Assembly: GCA_028705495.1 (NCBI GenBank)
Contig: JAQWDK010000004.1
Span: 131,865 to 195,864 of the forward strand
DNA length: 64,000 bases
Reading direction: 5' to 3'
Origin: Eubacteriales bacterium
GTDB taxonomy: Bacteria; Bacillota; Clostridia; Oscillospirales; CAG-382
Part shown: positions 17,550 to 23,843 of the stretch, one piece after another
How positions within the stretch are numbered: the first letter of the stretch is position 1
How the letters are laid out: every line of letters begins with the position of its first letter
The notes under the pieces: generated by a model
Told to the model about the DNA's origin: nothing
The model's database searches: none
Seen by the model: the letters and a program-made list of their open reading frames with translations, nothing else
Made by a program: the position numbers and the translations under genes

Positions 17550-18485
17550 TCAGCCATTTGAAAATAATGTATTTAATCCTGAACGGTTAATATTTTTACC
17601 TATAATGTTGATTGCACTTTGTTGGCTTTCCTTTGCAATTTCAATGCACAGTCTGTTTTTTGTACAATTGATAAGAAGTGTTTGATTGTCTTGCGATGTT
17701 AAGTAACCCTTGATTCTTAATACTTTTCCATATTGTTCGTTAAATGCGGCATTAATGATTTCTTTAAGCTGAGGAACGCTGAACTGGTTTTTAATATGAA
17801 GGGTACTGCTATTATAAGTGTTCGTATGATCATATAGTCTTCTTTTATGTGGAAGGCTATGCCCGCTATATGCCACAAACTCACTAAAAAACCGATCATT
17901 AAGATTTTCCCACGGCTGTGCAACAATTTTTTGCTTATTTGTGCGCTTAGTGCTGTTTGCCCAAAAGATATGATCGATACTCTCGGTAAGCGTTTTTATC
18001 TTATTATTGTCGGATGTAGAAATTTTACTGAGCAAAATCAGATTCGTGCTATGTAATTGAGAATAGAGCATATCCGTTACGGCTTGATCGACATCTATTA
18101 AACTCGTTGGATCAACAATTGTTGCAACTGTACCGACTTGCGCATATTTTTTAACATTCTCACTGTTTGTGACATCAAAAAAGTCATCAAGGTTAAAAAT
18201 TCCTGAGGGTTCTACAATTATGCGCTCGTATTCCCCACTTTCTGAAAGCTTTATCAATAAATCGTGAAATCCAACCTTTAAGCCACAGCAAATACATCCT
18301 CCCGAAAGTTCGGAAATATTATCAGTTTGCCCTTTTAAAATTGCGCAGTCAATTCCTGCTTTTCCAAATTCATTTTCAATAATAGCTACTTTTACATCTT
18401 TTTGTTTAAGCCATTGAAGATATCTTTGTATAAACGTCGTCTTCCCAGCTCCCAAAAATCCGGTTATCAAGTCGATTTTAACCAT
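17550..18485 (-). CDS. COG0523 (CobW/G3E) GTPase, putative metallochaperone
   Basis: A 311-aa G3E GTPase with Walker A GFLGAGKTT (9-17), the metal-binding CICC motif (C64, C66, C67), an EPSG switch motif and a CobW C-terminal domain of about 90 residues. Family members deliver Zn, Co or Fe to target enzymes or help corrinoid metabolism. Where NKxD-type guanine recognition is expected I read SKIS, so the usual Asp is missing. Its ATG shares one base with the stop of the URO-D-like gene (TAATG), so the two are cotranslated. Pairing with a zinc-dependent corrinoid methyltransferase-like protein suggests a metal supply role; this is inference. Confidence 0.85.
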   Translation of the reverse strand: MVKIDLITGFLGAGKTTFIQRYLQWLKQKDVKVAIIENEFGKAGIDCAILKGQTDNISELSGGCICCGLKVGFHDLLIKLSESGEYERIIVEPSGIFNLDDFFDVTNSENVKKYAQVGTVATIVDPTSLIDVDQAVTDMLYSQLHSTNLILLSKISTSDNNKIKTLTESIDHIFWANSTKRTNKQKIVAQPWENLNDRFFSEFVAYSGHSLPHKRRLYDHTNTYNSSTLHIKNQFSVPQLKEIINAAFNEQYGKVLRIKGYLTSQDNQTLLINCTKNRLCIEIAKESQQSAINIIGKNINRSGLNTLFSNG

Positions 18486-19528
18486 TATTTATCATACCGT
18501 CCGTAAGTCTTAGCAATCTCTATCATTCTTTTTGCACGGTCAAATGATGCATTTGCCGGATATTCACAGCCGGTCGCAAGCATAAATCCTCCGCCCTTAG
18601 CCATTGCGTCTATCTGGTCATAGCATTGCTTATCCCATTCCTCGTCCGTGCCGATCACGGCGCTTGCGGGCGTAACGCAACCGATCAGTGTGACCTTATT
18701 ACCGTATTTAGCCTTTGCTTCGGCAAAATCAGCACAGTCATCAGGCGGAAAAAGGAAGGAGATTGCGCAGGGCTTCATACGCTCTATTTGTACATCAAAA
18801 TATATTTTCTGTCCGCAGTTATGAATCATAACCGCACAATTGTTGTCCCGCACAACCTGTGCAAGCTCTTCGACCAGATCCCCCTCCATTTCATTCCACA
18901 TATCCTTGGACATTATTGATCCTGAAGCAAAAAGAGTATCAAACATAACGGCACTAACACCGGTTTTGCAAATGGCTGCAACATAATCTTTCAAAGTCTC
19001 GTTTATTTCACGGGCGGCATCATGAACAGCGTCGGGATCATCGTATATGTCCATATACATTTCCTGCTGATTACGAAGCATGGAAAGAACTCCGAGAGGT
19101 CCGAAAACGAAGGCGACTATAGGCTTTTCCTTTCCTTTTTCGGCGACAAGGCGTTTACAAACATCAATATGCATCATCATTCTCTCCGAATTTCGATAAT
19201 CAACCTTTTTGATGCTCTTATAGTCATCAATTGATTTAACGACACTGTCGCTGTAATCGGGATGTGCAGCTTCACTTTCGGGATATATCAGCTTTTGACC
19301 CCACGCATCACATTCAACCGATAAATCAATGAGAGTTACTATACAGTCAATGTCAAATTCCTCTGCTGATTTTATAAAAGCGTCTGCACAAGCCTTAGCG
19401 TCGGTGGACCATGTTGGATAGTCTACATCTATAAGCTTGCGTGTAATGCCACACATAATTGGATAAACCGGTACTCTGTCCGGCTCCTTATGAGATAATG
19501 CTGTCATAACACGTTCAATTGAATTCAT
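18485..19528 (-). CDS. URO-D superfamily methyltransferase (MtaA/MtbA-like)
   Basis: A 347-aa protein starting with ERVMTALSHKEPDRVPV, the standard opening of URO-D-fold proteins. It lacks the arginines expected for porphyrin binding. It has HNCG and TGCEYP, which supply the His/Cys/Cys zinc site of cobamide:thiol methyltransferases such as MtaA. It is therefore more likely to move methyl groups between a corrinoid protein and a thiol or other acceptor than to act in haem synthesis. The acceptor is unknown, and no corrinoid protein is encoded nearby. ATG 19528 has AAAGGAG at about 7 bases; a GTG one codon upstream is possible. It forms a two-gene operon with the COG0523 GTPase. Confidence 0.8.
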   Translation of the reverse strand: MNSIERVMTALSHKEPDRVPVYPIMCGITRKLIDVDYPTWSTDAKACADAFIKSAEEFDIDCIVTLIDLSVECDAWGQKLIYPESEAAHPDYSDSVVKSIDDYKSIKKVDYRNSERMMMHIDVCKRLVAEKGKEKPIVAFVFGPLGVLSMLRNQQEMYMDIYDDPDAVHDAAREINETLKDYVAAICKTGVSAVMFDTLFASGSIMSKDMWNEMEGDLVEELAQVVRDNNCAVMIHNCGQKIYFDVQIERMKPCAISFLFPPDDCADFAEAKAKYGNKVTLIGCVTPASAVIGTDEEWDKQCYDQIDAMAKGGGFMLATGCEYPANASFDRAKRMIEIAKTYGRYDK

Positions 19529-19627
19529 CACATTCTCCTTTATCCGTTTTGCATTGTTTTTTGGAATTACTCATGCAAGCAACGGTACCATATTATATTG
19601 GAAATGGCATACCATTTTGATTAATCT

Positions 19628-19671
19628 ATGATAACATATTAAAAAGGTATGATATATAAATATGTTATCAT
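19628..19671. promoter_or_regulatory. 13-bp inverted repeat upstream of the methyltransferase operon
   Basis: ATGATAACATATT (19628-19640) and AATATGTTATCAT (19659-19671) are perfect inverted arms 18 bp apart, about 100-145 bp upstream of the minus-strand start at 19528. AT-rich boxes inside could hold the promoter. It resembles a dimeric repressor operator, but no regulator gene lies next to it. Confidence 0.5.
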
Positions 19672-19797
19672 ATTTTGTAGTATTTTTTTATGTTTGAATA
19701 TATTTTATGGGAAGCAATTATTATGGAGATTCATTATTGAAAACGGAGATTCAGCAAAATGTTTGCTATTCTTTGACAAAATAGTTGGGTTATACAC

Positions 19798-19834
19798 CGC
19801 CCTGCCGTATTGTACTTGCAGATAGGGCGTTTTT
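19798..19834 (+). terminator. orphan plus-strand terminator
   Basis: CGCCCT (19798-19803) and AGGGCG (19824-19829) pair around 20 nt and are followed by TTTTT. No plus-strand gene ends here. A TTGACA at 19773-19778 lies just upstream, so this could end a very short RNA or mark a lost gene. The surrounding 19672-19908 is AT-rich and shows no convincing ORF. Confidence 0.5.
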
Positions 19835-19908
19835 AGAAGAGTATTATATATGGTTTGCATAATGAATTTTGAATATATTAAAGAAATGGCTTAATAGCAA
19901 AGAATAGC

Positions 19909-19970
19909 TTACTATTTGTTATTGTTCATTATTTCCCTTTTCTTGTAATATACGAAACTATAAAAGTTCT
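19909..19970 (+). pseudogene. 3' fragment of DUF5317 gene, left of IS30 insertion
   Basis: The sequence closely follows the coding sequence near 15235-15303 of the intact DUF5317 gene (for example CCTTTTCTTGTAATATA and ACTATAAAAGTTCT). It stops at 19970, where the insertion sequence begins. The fragment continues at 21249 beyond the insertion. It carries only the last part of the gene. Confidence 0.7.
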
Positions 19971-20028
19971 CGTAAATTGCAATAGCAAGTTGCAATAGTT
20001 CTGAATTTAGCAATGACTTGTGGTAGAA

Positions 20029-20081
20029 CGATGTGGGATTACGGAGAGAGGGCGAAGCCCGAACGGAGAAATCCCACATCG
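20029..20081. other. long hairpin inside the IS30-family element
   Basis: CGATGTGGGATT (20029-20040) and AATCCCACATCG (20070-20081) pair perfectly over 12 bp, with a second small stem GGGC/GCCC at about 20050-20060 in the loop. It lies immediately downstream of the transposase stop and may act as terminator or protect the element from read-through. Confidence 0.55.
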
Positions 20082-20092
20082 GCGGCCGCCGA

Positions 20093-21133
20093 TCAGGCAG
20101 CATAGATTCGGTCAAGTTCTTTTTCGAACAGTTCTTCCGGAGTATGGTAACCCAGAATCTTTCGTGGCAAAGCGTTAATCCGGTCGGCAAAAAACAAGAT
20201 ATCGTCTACGCTGTAATCGGAAATGCGCTTTCCTTTCGGAATGAAGCGGCGAAGCATCCGGTTATGACATTCGTTTGTGCCCTTCTCCCATGACGAAAAT
20301 GGATGGGTGAAGTACACTTGCGTTCCGGTTGTTTCCTGAGCGGAAAGCTCGGCAAATTCTGAACCGTTGTCAGCCGTGATGGTCTTGAATACATCGGAAA
20401 AGTGCGTGCCAAATTCTTGCTTCAGCTGTTGAATCGCATGCGTCACGGCGGCAGCCGAATGATCTCTCACCCTTAACCAAATAGCAGCTCTGGTCATCCG
20501 CTCGACCATGGTTAATGCCACTGGCTCATCGGCATTTTTGCTGCCAAGCACCGAATCAAACTCCCAATGGCCGAATTCTGAACGGCTTTCCACAATTATC
20601 GGGCGTTCTTCAATGCTTTTTCCGAGGTTTTTCCGGTTTTCCCGCACTCGTTTTGACTTTGTATTCCGCCGCAGCTTTTCAGGAAGATCAATATTCTTGA
20701 TGGGAACAAGGCCGAGATCAACATAGTTGTAAAGCGTTTTGGTACAAACCATTTCTTGTCGGCTGAATTCTCCGGATAGAAGGGCTCGACCGAAGCAAGC
20801 ATCCAGCGACCAGTTTTCTCCTTGAAACTGTTTGACCACATATTTCAAAAATGCCGCGGTTTCCAGACAACGATAGGTTCTGGTGCTGCTCCTGCGGTTT
20901 TCGTTGTATCTCTGTTGACCGATTTCGGCCTTGTAGCGGAACACCTTACCATGGTACACAGCCACAGTCCCACGGGCTATTTCATTTTTGATCGTGTTAA
21001 AAGGGCGGCCTAAATGCTTGGCTATCTTGTATTTTGACCACCCGTCTTTCAAATGTACTTCAATATCATGTCGTTCTTCTGGCGTTAAATGTTGCCCTTT
21101 TCGATGCTCTGTGTTACAATTTGGATTGTCCAT
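20093..21133 (-). CDS. IS30-family transposase
   Basis: A 346-aa transposase with an N-terminal helix-turn-helix (HLTPEERHDIEVHLKDGWS and YKIAKHLGRPFNTIKNEI) and a DDE domain. The three acidic positions lie in GHWEFDSVLG, TADNGSEF and WEKGTNECHNRMLRRF, as is typical for IS30. It appears complete. ATG has AAAGGA 9 bases upstream. It fills nearly all of the insertion sequence. Confidence 0.95.
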   Translation of the reverse strand: MDNPNCNTEHRKGQHLTPEERHDIEVHLKDGWSKYKIAKHLGRPFNTIKNEIARGTVAVYHGKVFRYKAEIGQQRYNENRRSSTRTYRCLETAAFLKYVVKQFQGENWSLDACFGRALLSGEFSRQEMVCTKTLYNYVDLGLVPIKNIDLPEKLRRNTKSKRVRENRKNLGKSIEERPIIVESRSEFGHWEFDSVLGSKNADEPVALTMVERMTRAAIWLRVRDHSAAAVTHAIQQLKQEFGTHFSDVFKTITADNGSEFAELSAQETTGTQVYFTHPFSSWEKGTNECHNRMLRRFIPKGKRISDYSVDDILFFADRINALPRKILGYHTPEELFEKELDRIYAA

Positions 21134-21235
21134 AGTGATGATCCTTTCAGAATTGGTGTGTAGTGACTCAATTCTACCATAGGCTCATCGCTATGGATTC
21201 TTTTTTACTATTGCAACTTCATTTTACAATCTGCC

Positions 21236-21287
21236 CTATAAAAGTTCTAAATAAAAAAAGTTCTTCTATTCTTGTAGGCGAATAATT
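21236..21287 (+). pseudogene. 3' fragment of DUF5317 gene, right of IS30 insertion
   Basis: CTATAAAAGTTCTAAATAAA followed by a TCTTGTAGGC-AATAA segment matches the last codons and stop of the intact gene (about 15289-15340). The first 13 bases repeat the sequence left of the insertion. About 90 bp farther begins sequence matching 17021 in the left relic. The stretch 21288-21535 is AT-rich and otherwise empty as far as I can see. Confidence 0.7.
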
Positions 21288-21535
21288 TTATTTTTTTATT
21301 TCTCAAGTAGAATAATATGAGTAAGATAACTTTCAACAGCAGCCTTGTCGAACAATGTAACCTTTATAAAGCTTTTGTCGAATATATTGACGATAAAAAA
21401 AGAAAAAGCTATAATTATATTATGAACTGTTAATTATTTACATTATTGCACTGTAATTGGGATTAATTAATTATAAAGGTTATATTTTATACATTACATC
21501 GAAAGGATGCGACAATTAGTTGCAAGGATAATGAC

Positions 21536-21631
21536 ATGAAAAATATAATAAAGAATTATAGCAAAATTAATTTTGCTTATAAAAAATTAAAACAAATAAG
21601 ATCAGAACAAAGCACCGTACGATTTAAGTGA
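21536..21631 (+). CDS. possible 31-aa basic peptide
   Basis: ATG with AAGGA about 8 bases upstream opens 31 codons (MKNIIKNYSKINFAYKKLKQ...), ending within the left arm/loop of the terminator at 21614-21654. It is lysine-rich and without recognised similarity. It could be a small element gene or chance. This segment is absent from the left relic copy. Confidence 0.25.
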   Translation: MKNIIKNYSKINFAYKKLKQIRSEQSTVRFK

Positions 21632-21654
21632 TTAAATTGTACGGTTATTTTTTT
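21614..21654 (+). terminator. hairpin terminator upstream of the sigma leader
   Basis: ACCGTACGATTTAA (from 21614) and TTAAATTGTACGGT (to 21645) pair with one mismatch and are followed by TATTTTTTT. It would end any transcript arriving from the left and insulate the sigma module. Confidence 0.75.
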
Positions 21655-21705
21655 GCGATTTTTGTCATACCAAGTTATTTAATATCTGAATATGTCGAGA
21701 AAGGG

Positions 21706-21813
21706 ATGTTGGAAATGATAAACGATGAAATACATCATTTAAGCGATGCCCAGTTAAATCTACTGATTCAATTAAAATTAAAGATTTGGCGTGGCAATTC
21801 TATCCGCAGTTAA
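21706..21813 (+). CDS. possible 35-aa peptide
   Basis: A short frame (MLEMINDEIHHLSDAQLNLL...) ends at a TAA at 21811-21813. Two ATGs are possible (21706, 21715), and AAAGGG stands only 1-7 bases before them. The sequence reads as an amphipathic helix, plausible for a small element-encoded protein. I do not recognise it. Confidence 0.3.
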   Translation: MLEMINDEIHHLSDAQLNLLIQLKLKIWRGNSIRS

Positions 21814-21820
21814 TTAGGTT

Positions 21821-22179
21821 ACTCCACCGTAAGGCAGAGTTGCCATGCGGTTGGAGTGACAATGAAACGTATTATACACAAAATACGCTTATCCTTATTA
21901 TTTAATATAAAAAGGATTAAATCATACATATTAAAAATAAACAGGGAATTTAAAAGTTCTAAAACTAAAAAGTCATTAGTAAATCATGATGATGACCCTT
22001 ATCCTGTTTATATAATATATAAACCCAATCGCAGAGCCAAATTGACCCCTGAAATTTCAAGGGGTGAGTTTGGCTCTTTTTGTTGTGCCAAAAAGTTGGA
22101 CAAGCCTTCGAGTTCAATAGGCTGCCGCAGTCCTCCGGTTTTGATTTTTGACTAATACAAAAATCAAAAATTCGGAGGA
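21821..22179 (+). promoter_or_regulatory. structured leader of the sigma-like gene
   Basis: Three nested structures precede the gene. (1) ACTCCACCG (21821-21829) pairs with CGGTTGGAGT (21848-21857), hiding the TGGAG ribosome site of a leader ORF. (2) GAGCCAAATTGACCCC (22034-22049) pairs with 22061-22076 over 16 positions with one clear mismatch and one wobble, followed by TTTTTG, a terminator-like hairpin. (3) TCCTCCG and TTTTGATTTTTG (22131-22150) pair with CAAAAATCAAAA and CGGAGGA (22158-22179), covering the ribosome site of the sigma-like gene. Structures 2 and 3 are largely kept in the relic at 17.1-17.3 kb. Confidence 0.7.
21862..22155 (+). CDS. putative 97-aa leader protein of the sigma-like gene
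   Basis: An open frame begins at ATG 21862, 5-6 bases after TGGAG, and ends with TAA at 22153-22155, inside the 7-nt loop of the hairpin that hides the next ribosome site. The product is basic at first and then has a C-terminal part with LTPEISRGEFGSFCCAKKL and GCRSPPVLIFD. The stop position suggests that translating ribosomes open the stem for the downstream gene and prevent the internal terminator. The left relic has a stop early in the same frame. Protein function, if any, is unknown. Confidence 0.4.
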   Translation: MKRIIHKIRLSLLFNIKRIKSYILKINREFKSSKTKKSLVNHDDDPYPVYIIYKPNRRAKLTPEISRGEFGSFCCAKKLDKPSSSIGCRSPPVLIFD

Positions 22180-22186
22180 GAATAAA

Positions 22187-22660
22187 ATGTTTAATGATAA
22201 AAGTCCATATACCATACGTATTGAGGTGGCTGATGATGTCCGACACTACTTTGTTTCCTTTATTGACGGTGAAAATATATGTCGTGAAACAGAAGTGTCT
22301 CGTTCTGTATTTTTGGAAATTTACAAGTCCATTAAGAAGATACGTAACTTAACCCGTTCTGATGAAAGGCATATAGAACAATCTGAATTAACAGAGGAAA
22401 CTCTTTATAGCAGAGCTATGAATCCCCCACAAGAAGTTGAAGAAATCGTATTTGATATAGAACGCGGAAATGTTTTGAGAGAAGCTATTAATGTACTACC
22501 TGAAACACAAAAACGGCGCTTTATTTTATATTACGATTTTAATCTTACATTTGAACAGATTGGAAAATTGGAGGGGTGTACACATCCAGCCGTATTAAAG
22601 TCAATCAGAGCAGCTGAAAATAAAATTAAAATTTTTCTAGAAAACAAGGTTACATTTTAA
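22187..22660 (+). CDS. sigma-70 region 4-like regulator of the mobile element
   Basis: A 157-aa protein. The C-terminal third contains a sigma-70 region 4-type helix-turn-helix (LTFEQIGKLEGCTHPAVLKS and IRAAENKIK), preceded by ETQKRRFILYYDF, a common lead-in of such proteins. The N-terminal half has no clear region 2, so it may be a DNA-binding co-regulator rather than a complete sigma factor. Related genes are typical of clostridial integrative elements. ATG 22187 is preceded by CGGAGGA at 7 bases, which is sequestered in a stem. A strong terminator follows at 22672. Confidence 0.7.
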   Translation: MFNDKSPYTIRIEVADDVRHYFVSFIDGENICRETEVSRSVFLEIYKSIKKIRNLTRSDERHIEQSELTEETLYSRAMNPPQEVEEIVFDIERGNVLREAINVLPETQKRRFILYYDFNLTFEQIGKLEGCTHPAVLKSIRAAENKIKIFLENKVTF

Positions 22661-22671
22661 GCTTTTAGTGT

Positions 22672-22718
22672 GGAAACAGGTGAAGGGATAAAAATTCCCT
22701 CCACCTGTTTTCCGTTTT
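22672..22718 (+). terminator. terminator after the sigma-like gene
   Basis: GGAAACAGGTGAAGGGA (22672-22688) pairs with TCCCTCCACCTGTTTTCC (22696-22712) with small mismatches around a 7-nt loop, followed by GTTTTTA. It ends the sigma transcript and separates it from the GC-richer region to the right. Confidence 0.88.
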
Positions 22719-22742
22719 TATACGGTTAATCGGAACGGTTCA

Positions 22743-23110
22743 TTGACAACTGAATACCCATTCATCAAATACATTCTCATTGTTGTTGCAGAGCATAAGC
22801 CACGTTAGCGATTGCGCCATGATGTCGCAGGACAAAGGAAACAGAGCTACTTTCATTTGCCTGTTTAATCCTTGCCGCGATGAGCGATATACAATCGGCT
22901 ATAAGTACAGGGTGGCTCCCGGTACGGCCATGACAAACAGTGAGGACAATGATACTCCCGTCCAGTCACAGTCCGAGCGTGAAAAAACCGTCGCAGGCAA
23001 TGAGGGCGGCTCTGTCAGAACGACAGTTGGGGTGAAACTCCCGTGGAGCTGATAAGCTATCAGCCGTTTGATGACTTCCCTAATGTGTGAGGGGCGTCGA
23101 GGACAAATAT
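22743..23110. ncRNA. candidate structured RNA region (or unknown small gene)
   Basis: This roughly 370-bp stretch is visibly GC-richer than the AT-rich genes on both sides and contains consecutive short stems: CTGTC/GACAG (23012-23026), GGGG..CTCC (about 23029-23042) and GCTGATA/TATCAGC (23048-23064). TTGACA at 22743-22748 is a possible -35 box, but I see no convincing -10. A frame at 22780-23052 would encode 90 residues ending VGVKLPWS but has no ribosome site. I cannot assign it to a known RNA family; coding and structural readings both remain open. Confidence 0.4.
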
Positions 23111-23127
23111 CACTCTTTGAAAATACT

Positions 23128-23207
23128 GAATCCGGATACAAAGCGGATTAAAAGAAAAAGAAGAGTTTTTATACTTCATCAATCTTAAAAGCTACGTATC
23201 CGGCTTC
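23128..23207 (+). promoter_or_regulatory. alternative hairpins upstream of the MazF-like gene
   Basis: GAATCCGGATAC (23128-23139) can pair with GTATCCGGCTTC (23196-23207) at 11 of 12 positions. Its AATCCG part (23129-23134) can instead pair perfectly with CGGATT (23144-23149). The two pairings exclude each other. The long form ends about 33 bp before the ribosome site of the toxin gene, so it may affect its expression. Confidence 0.45.
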
Positions 23208-23253
23208 CTTACATACCTAAAAAGGTGTGAATTTTCATGGGAGGTCAAACATA

Positions 23254-23637
23254 GTGAAGGAATCTATATTACGAGGAAATTTATATTATGCTGATTTAAG
23301 TCCTGTAGTCGGCTCCGAACAGGGTGGTAACCGCCCTGTTTTAATTATCCAAAATAACATTGGTAACAAGCATAGTCCAACTATTATTATCGCACCGCTT
23401 ACAAGCAAATTAGGAGTTAAACCAAGGTTACCTACTCACTACTACATTGATACTCAAAAAGGACTGGATCATCCATCAATTGTGCTTTTGGAGCAACTTC
23501 GTACAATTGATAAAATAAGACTTGGAAATTACATTGGAAGGCTCGATGAAAAACATATAAAAGGTATCAATAATGCAATTGCAATTAGTGTAGGACTATT
23601 TGAACAAATATCAAGCGAAAAAAGTAATAACAGTTAA
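23254..23637 (+). CDS. MazF/PemK-family toxin-like protein
   Basis: A 127-aa protein with the PemK/MazF fold signature: GNLYYADLSPVVGSEQGGNR at the start, PVLIIQNN, then TIIIAPLTSK and LLEQLRTIDKIRLGNYIGRL. Family toxins are mRNA interferases. The catalytic-side Arg and the Ser/Thr around the LTSK segment are present. GTG 23254 has GGGAGG at 9 bases; another GTG nine codons upstream is less well placed. No typical antitoxin precedes it. The next gene is a 47-aa ORF 17 bp downstream. In elements of this kind such proteins may act as regulators or stabilisers. Confidence 0.85.
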   Translation: MKESILRGNLYYADLSPVVGSEQGGNRPVLIIQNNIGNKHSPTIIIAPLTSKLGVKPRLPTHYYIDTQKGLDHPSIVLLEQLRTIDKIRLGNYIGRLDEKHIKGINNAIAISVGLFEQISSEKSNNS

Positions 23638-23654
23638 GTATAGGAGGAATTAAT

Positions 23655-23798
23655 ATGTTGCCAGATGATATTAATATTGATCTTACACGTACTGCTATCT
23701 TACTAATTGAAATCCTATTTGAAAAAGGGTTAATAAATAAAGAAACCTATATAAATGTAAGGAAAAAATATCAATTGCACATTTCACAAACGAGTTGA
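23655..23798 (+). CDS. 47-aa SHOCT-like small protein
   Basis: ATG 23655 follows TAGGAGGAAT, an excellent ribosome site with 7-base spacing, and opens 47 codons. The product starts MLPDDINIDLTRTAILLIEI and contains LFEKGLINKETYINVRKKYQ, which resembles the short SHOCT-type helical motif (long helix, GLI turn, then ET/Y and K residues). It lies between the MazF-like gene and the recombinase, all on one strand. It could be an antitoxin, but the similarity does not show that. Confidence 0.6.
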   Translation: MLPDDINIDLTRTAILLIEILFEKGLINKETYINVRKKYQLHISQTS

Positions 23799-23843
23799 TA
23801 TCTTTTATAATTGAAACACAAATCTCATTATGGAGGGAACAAA

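Larger units (their letters stand above)
19971..21235 (-). mobile_element. IS30-family insertion sequence, 1265 bp
   Basis: The ends are imperfect inverted repeats: reading 29 bases inward from 19971 and from 21235, 22 positions match, and the inner 13 (AAGTTGCAATAGT) are identical. The element carries one intact transposase gene. It is flanked by a 13-bp direct repeat CTATAAAAGTTCT (19958-19970 and 21236-21248), most simply a target duplication. It splits a relic of the DUF5317 3' end, so the insertion followed the duplication of that region. Confidence 0.88.

Noticed and set aside
18485..19528. Haem-pathway uroporphyrinogen decarboxylase (hemE)
   Set aside because: The protein has the zinc-site His/Cys/Cys of corrinoid methyltransferases, lacks the porphyrin-binding Arg pattern and is not near haem genes.
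20033..20293. Plus-strand frames inside the IS30 element
   Set aside because: They are shadows of the transposase gene and of the hairpin downstream of it.
22780..23052. A 90-aa protein gene in the GC-richer element segment
   Set aside because: The frame has no ribosome binding site, and stems cross it. I treat the region as a possible RNA, though the coding option is not excluded.
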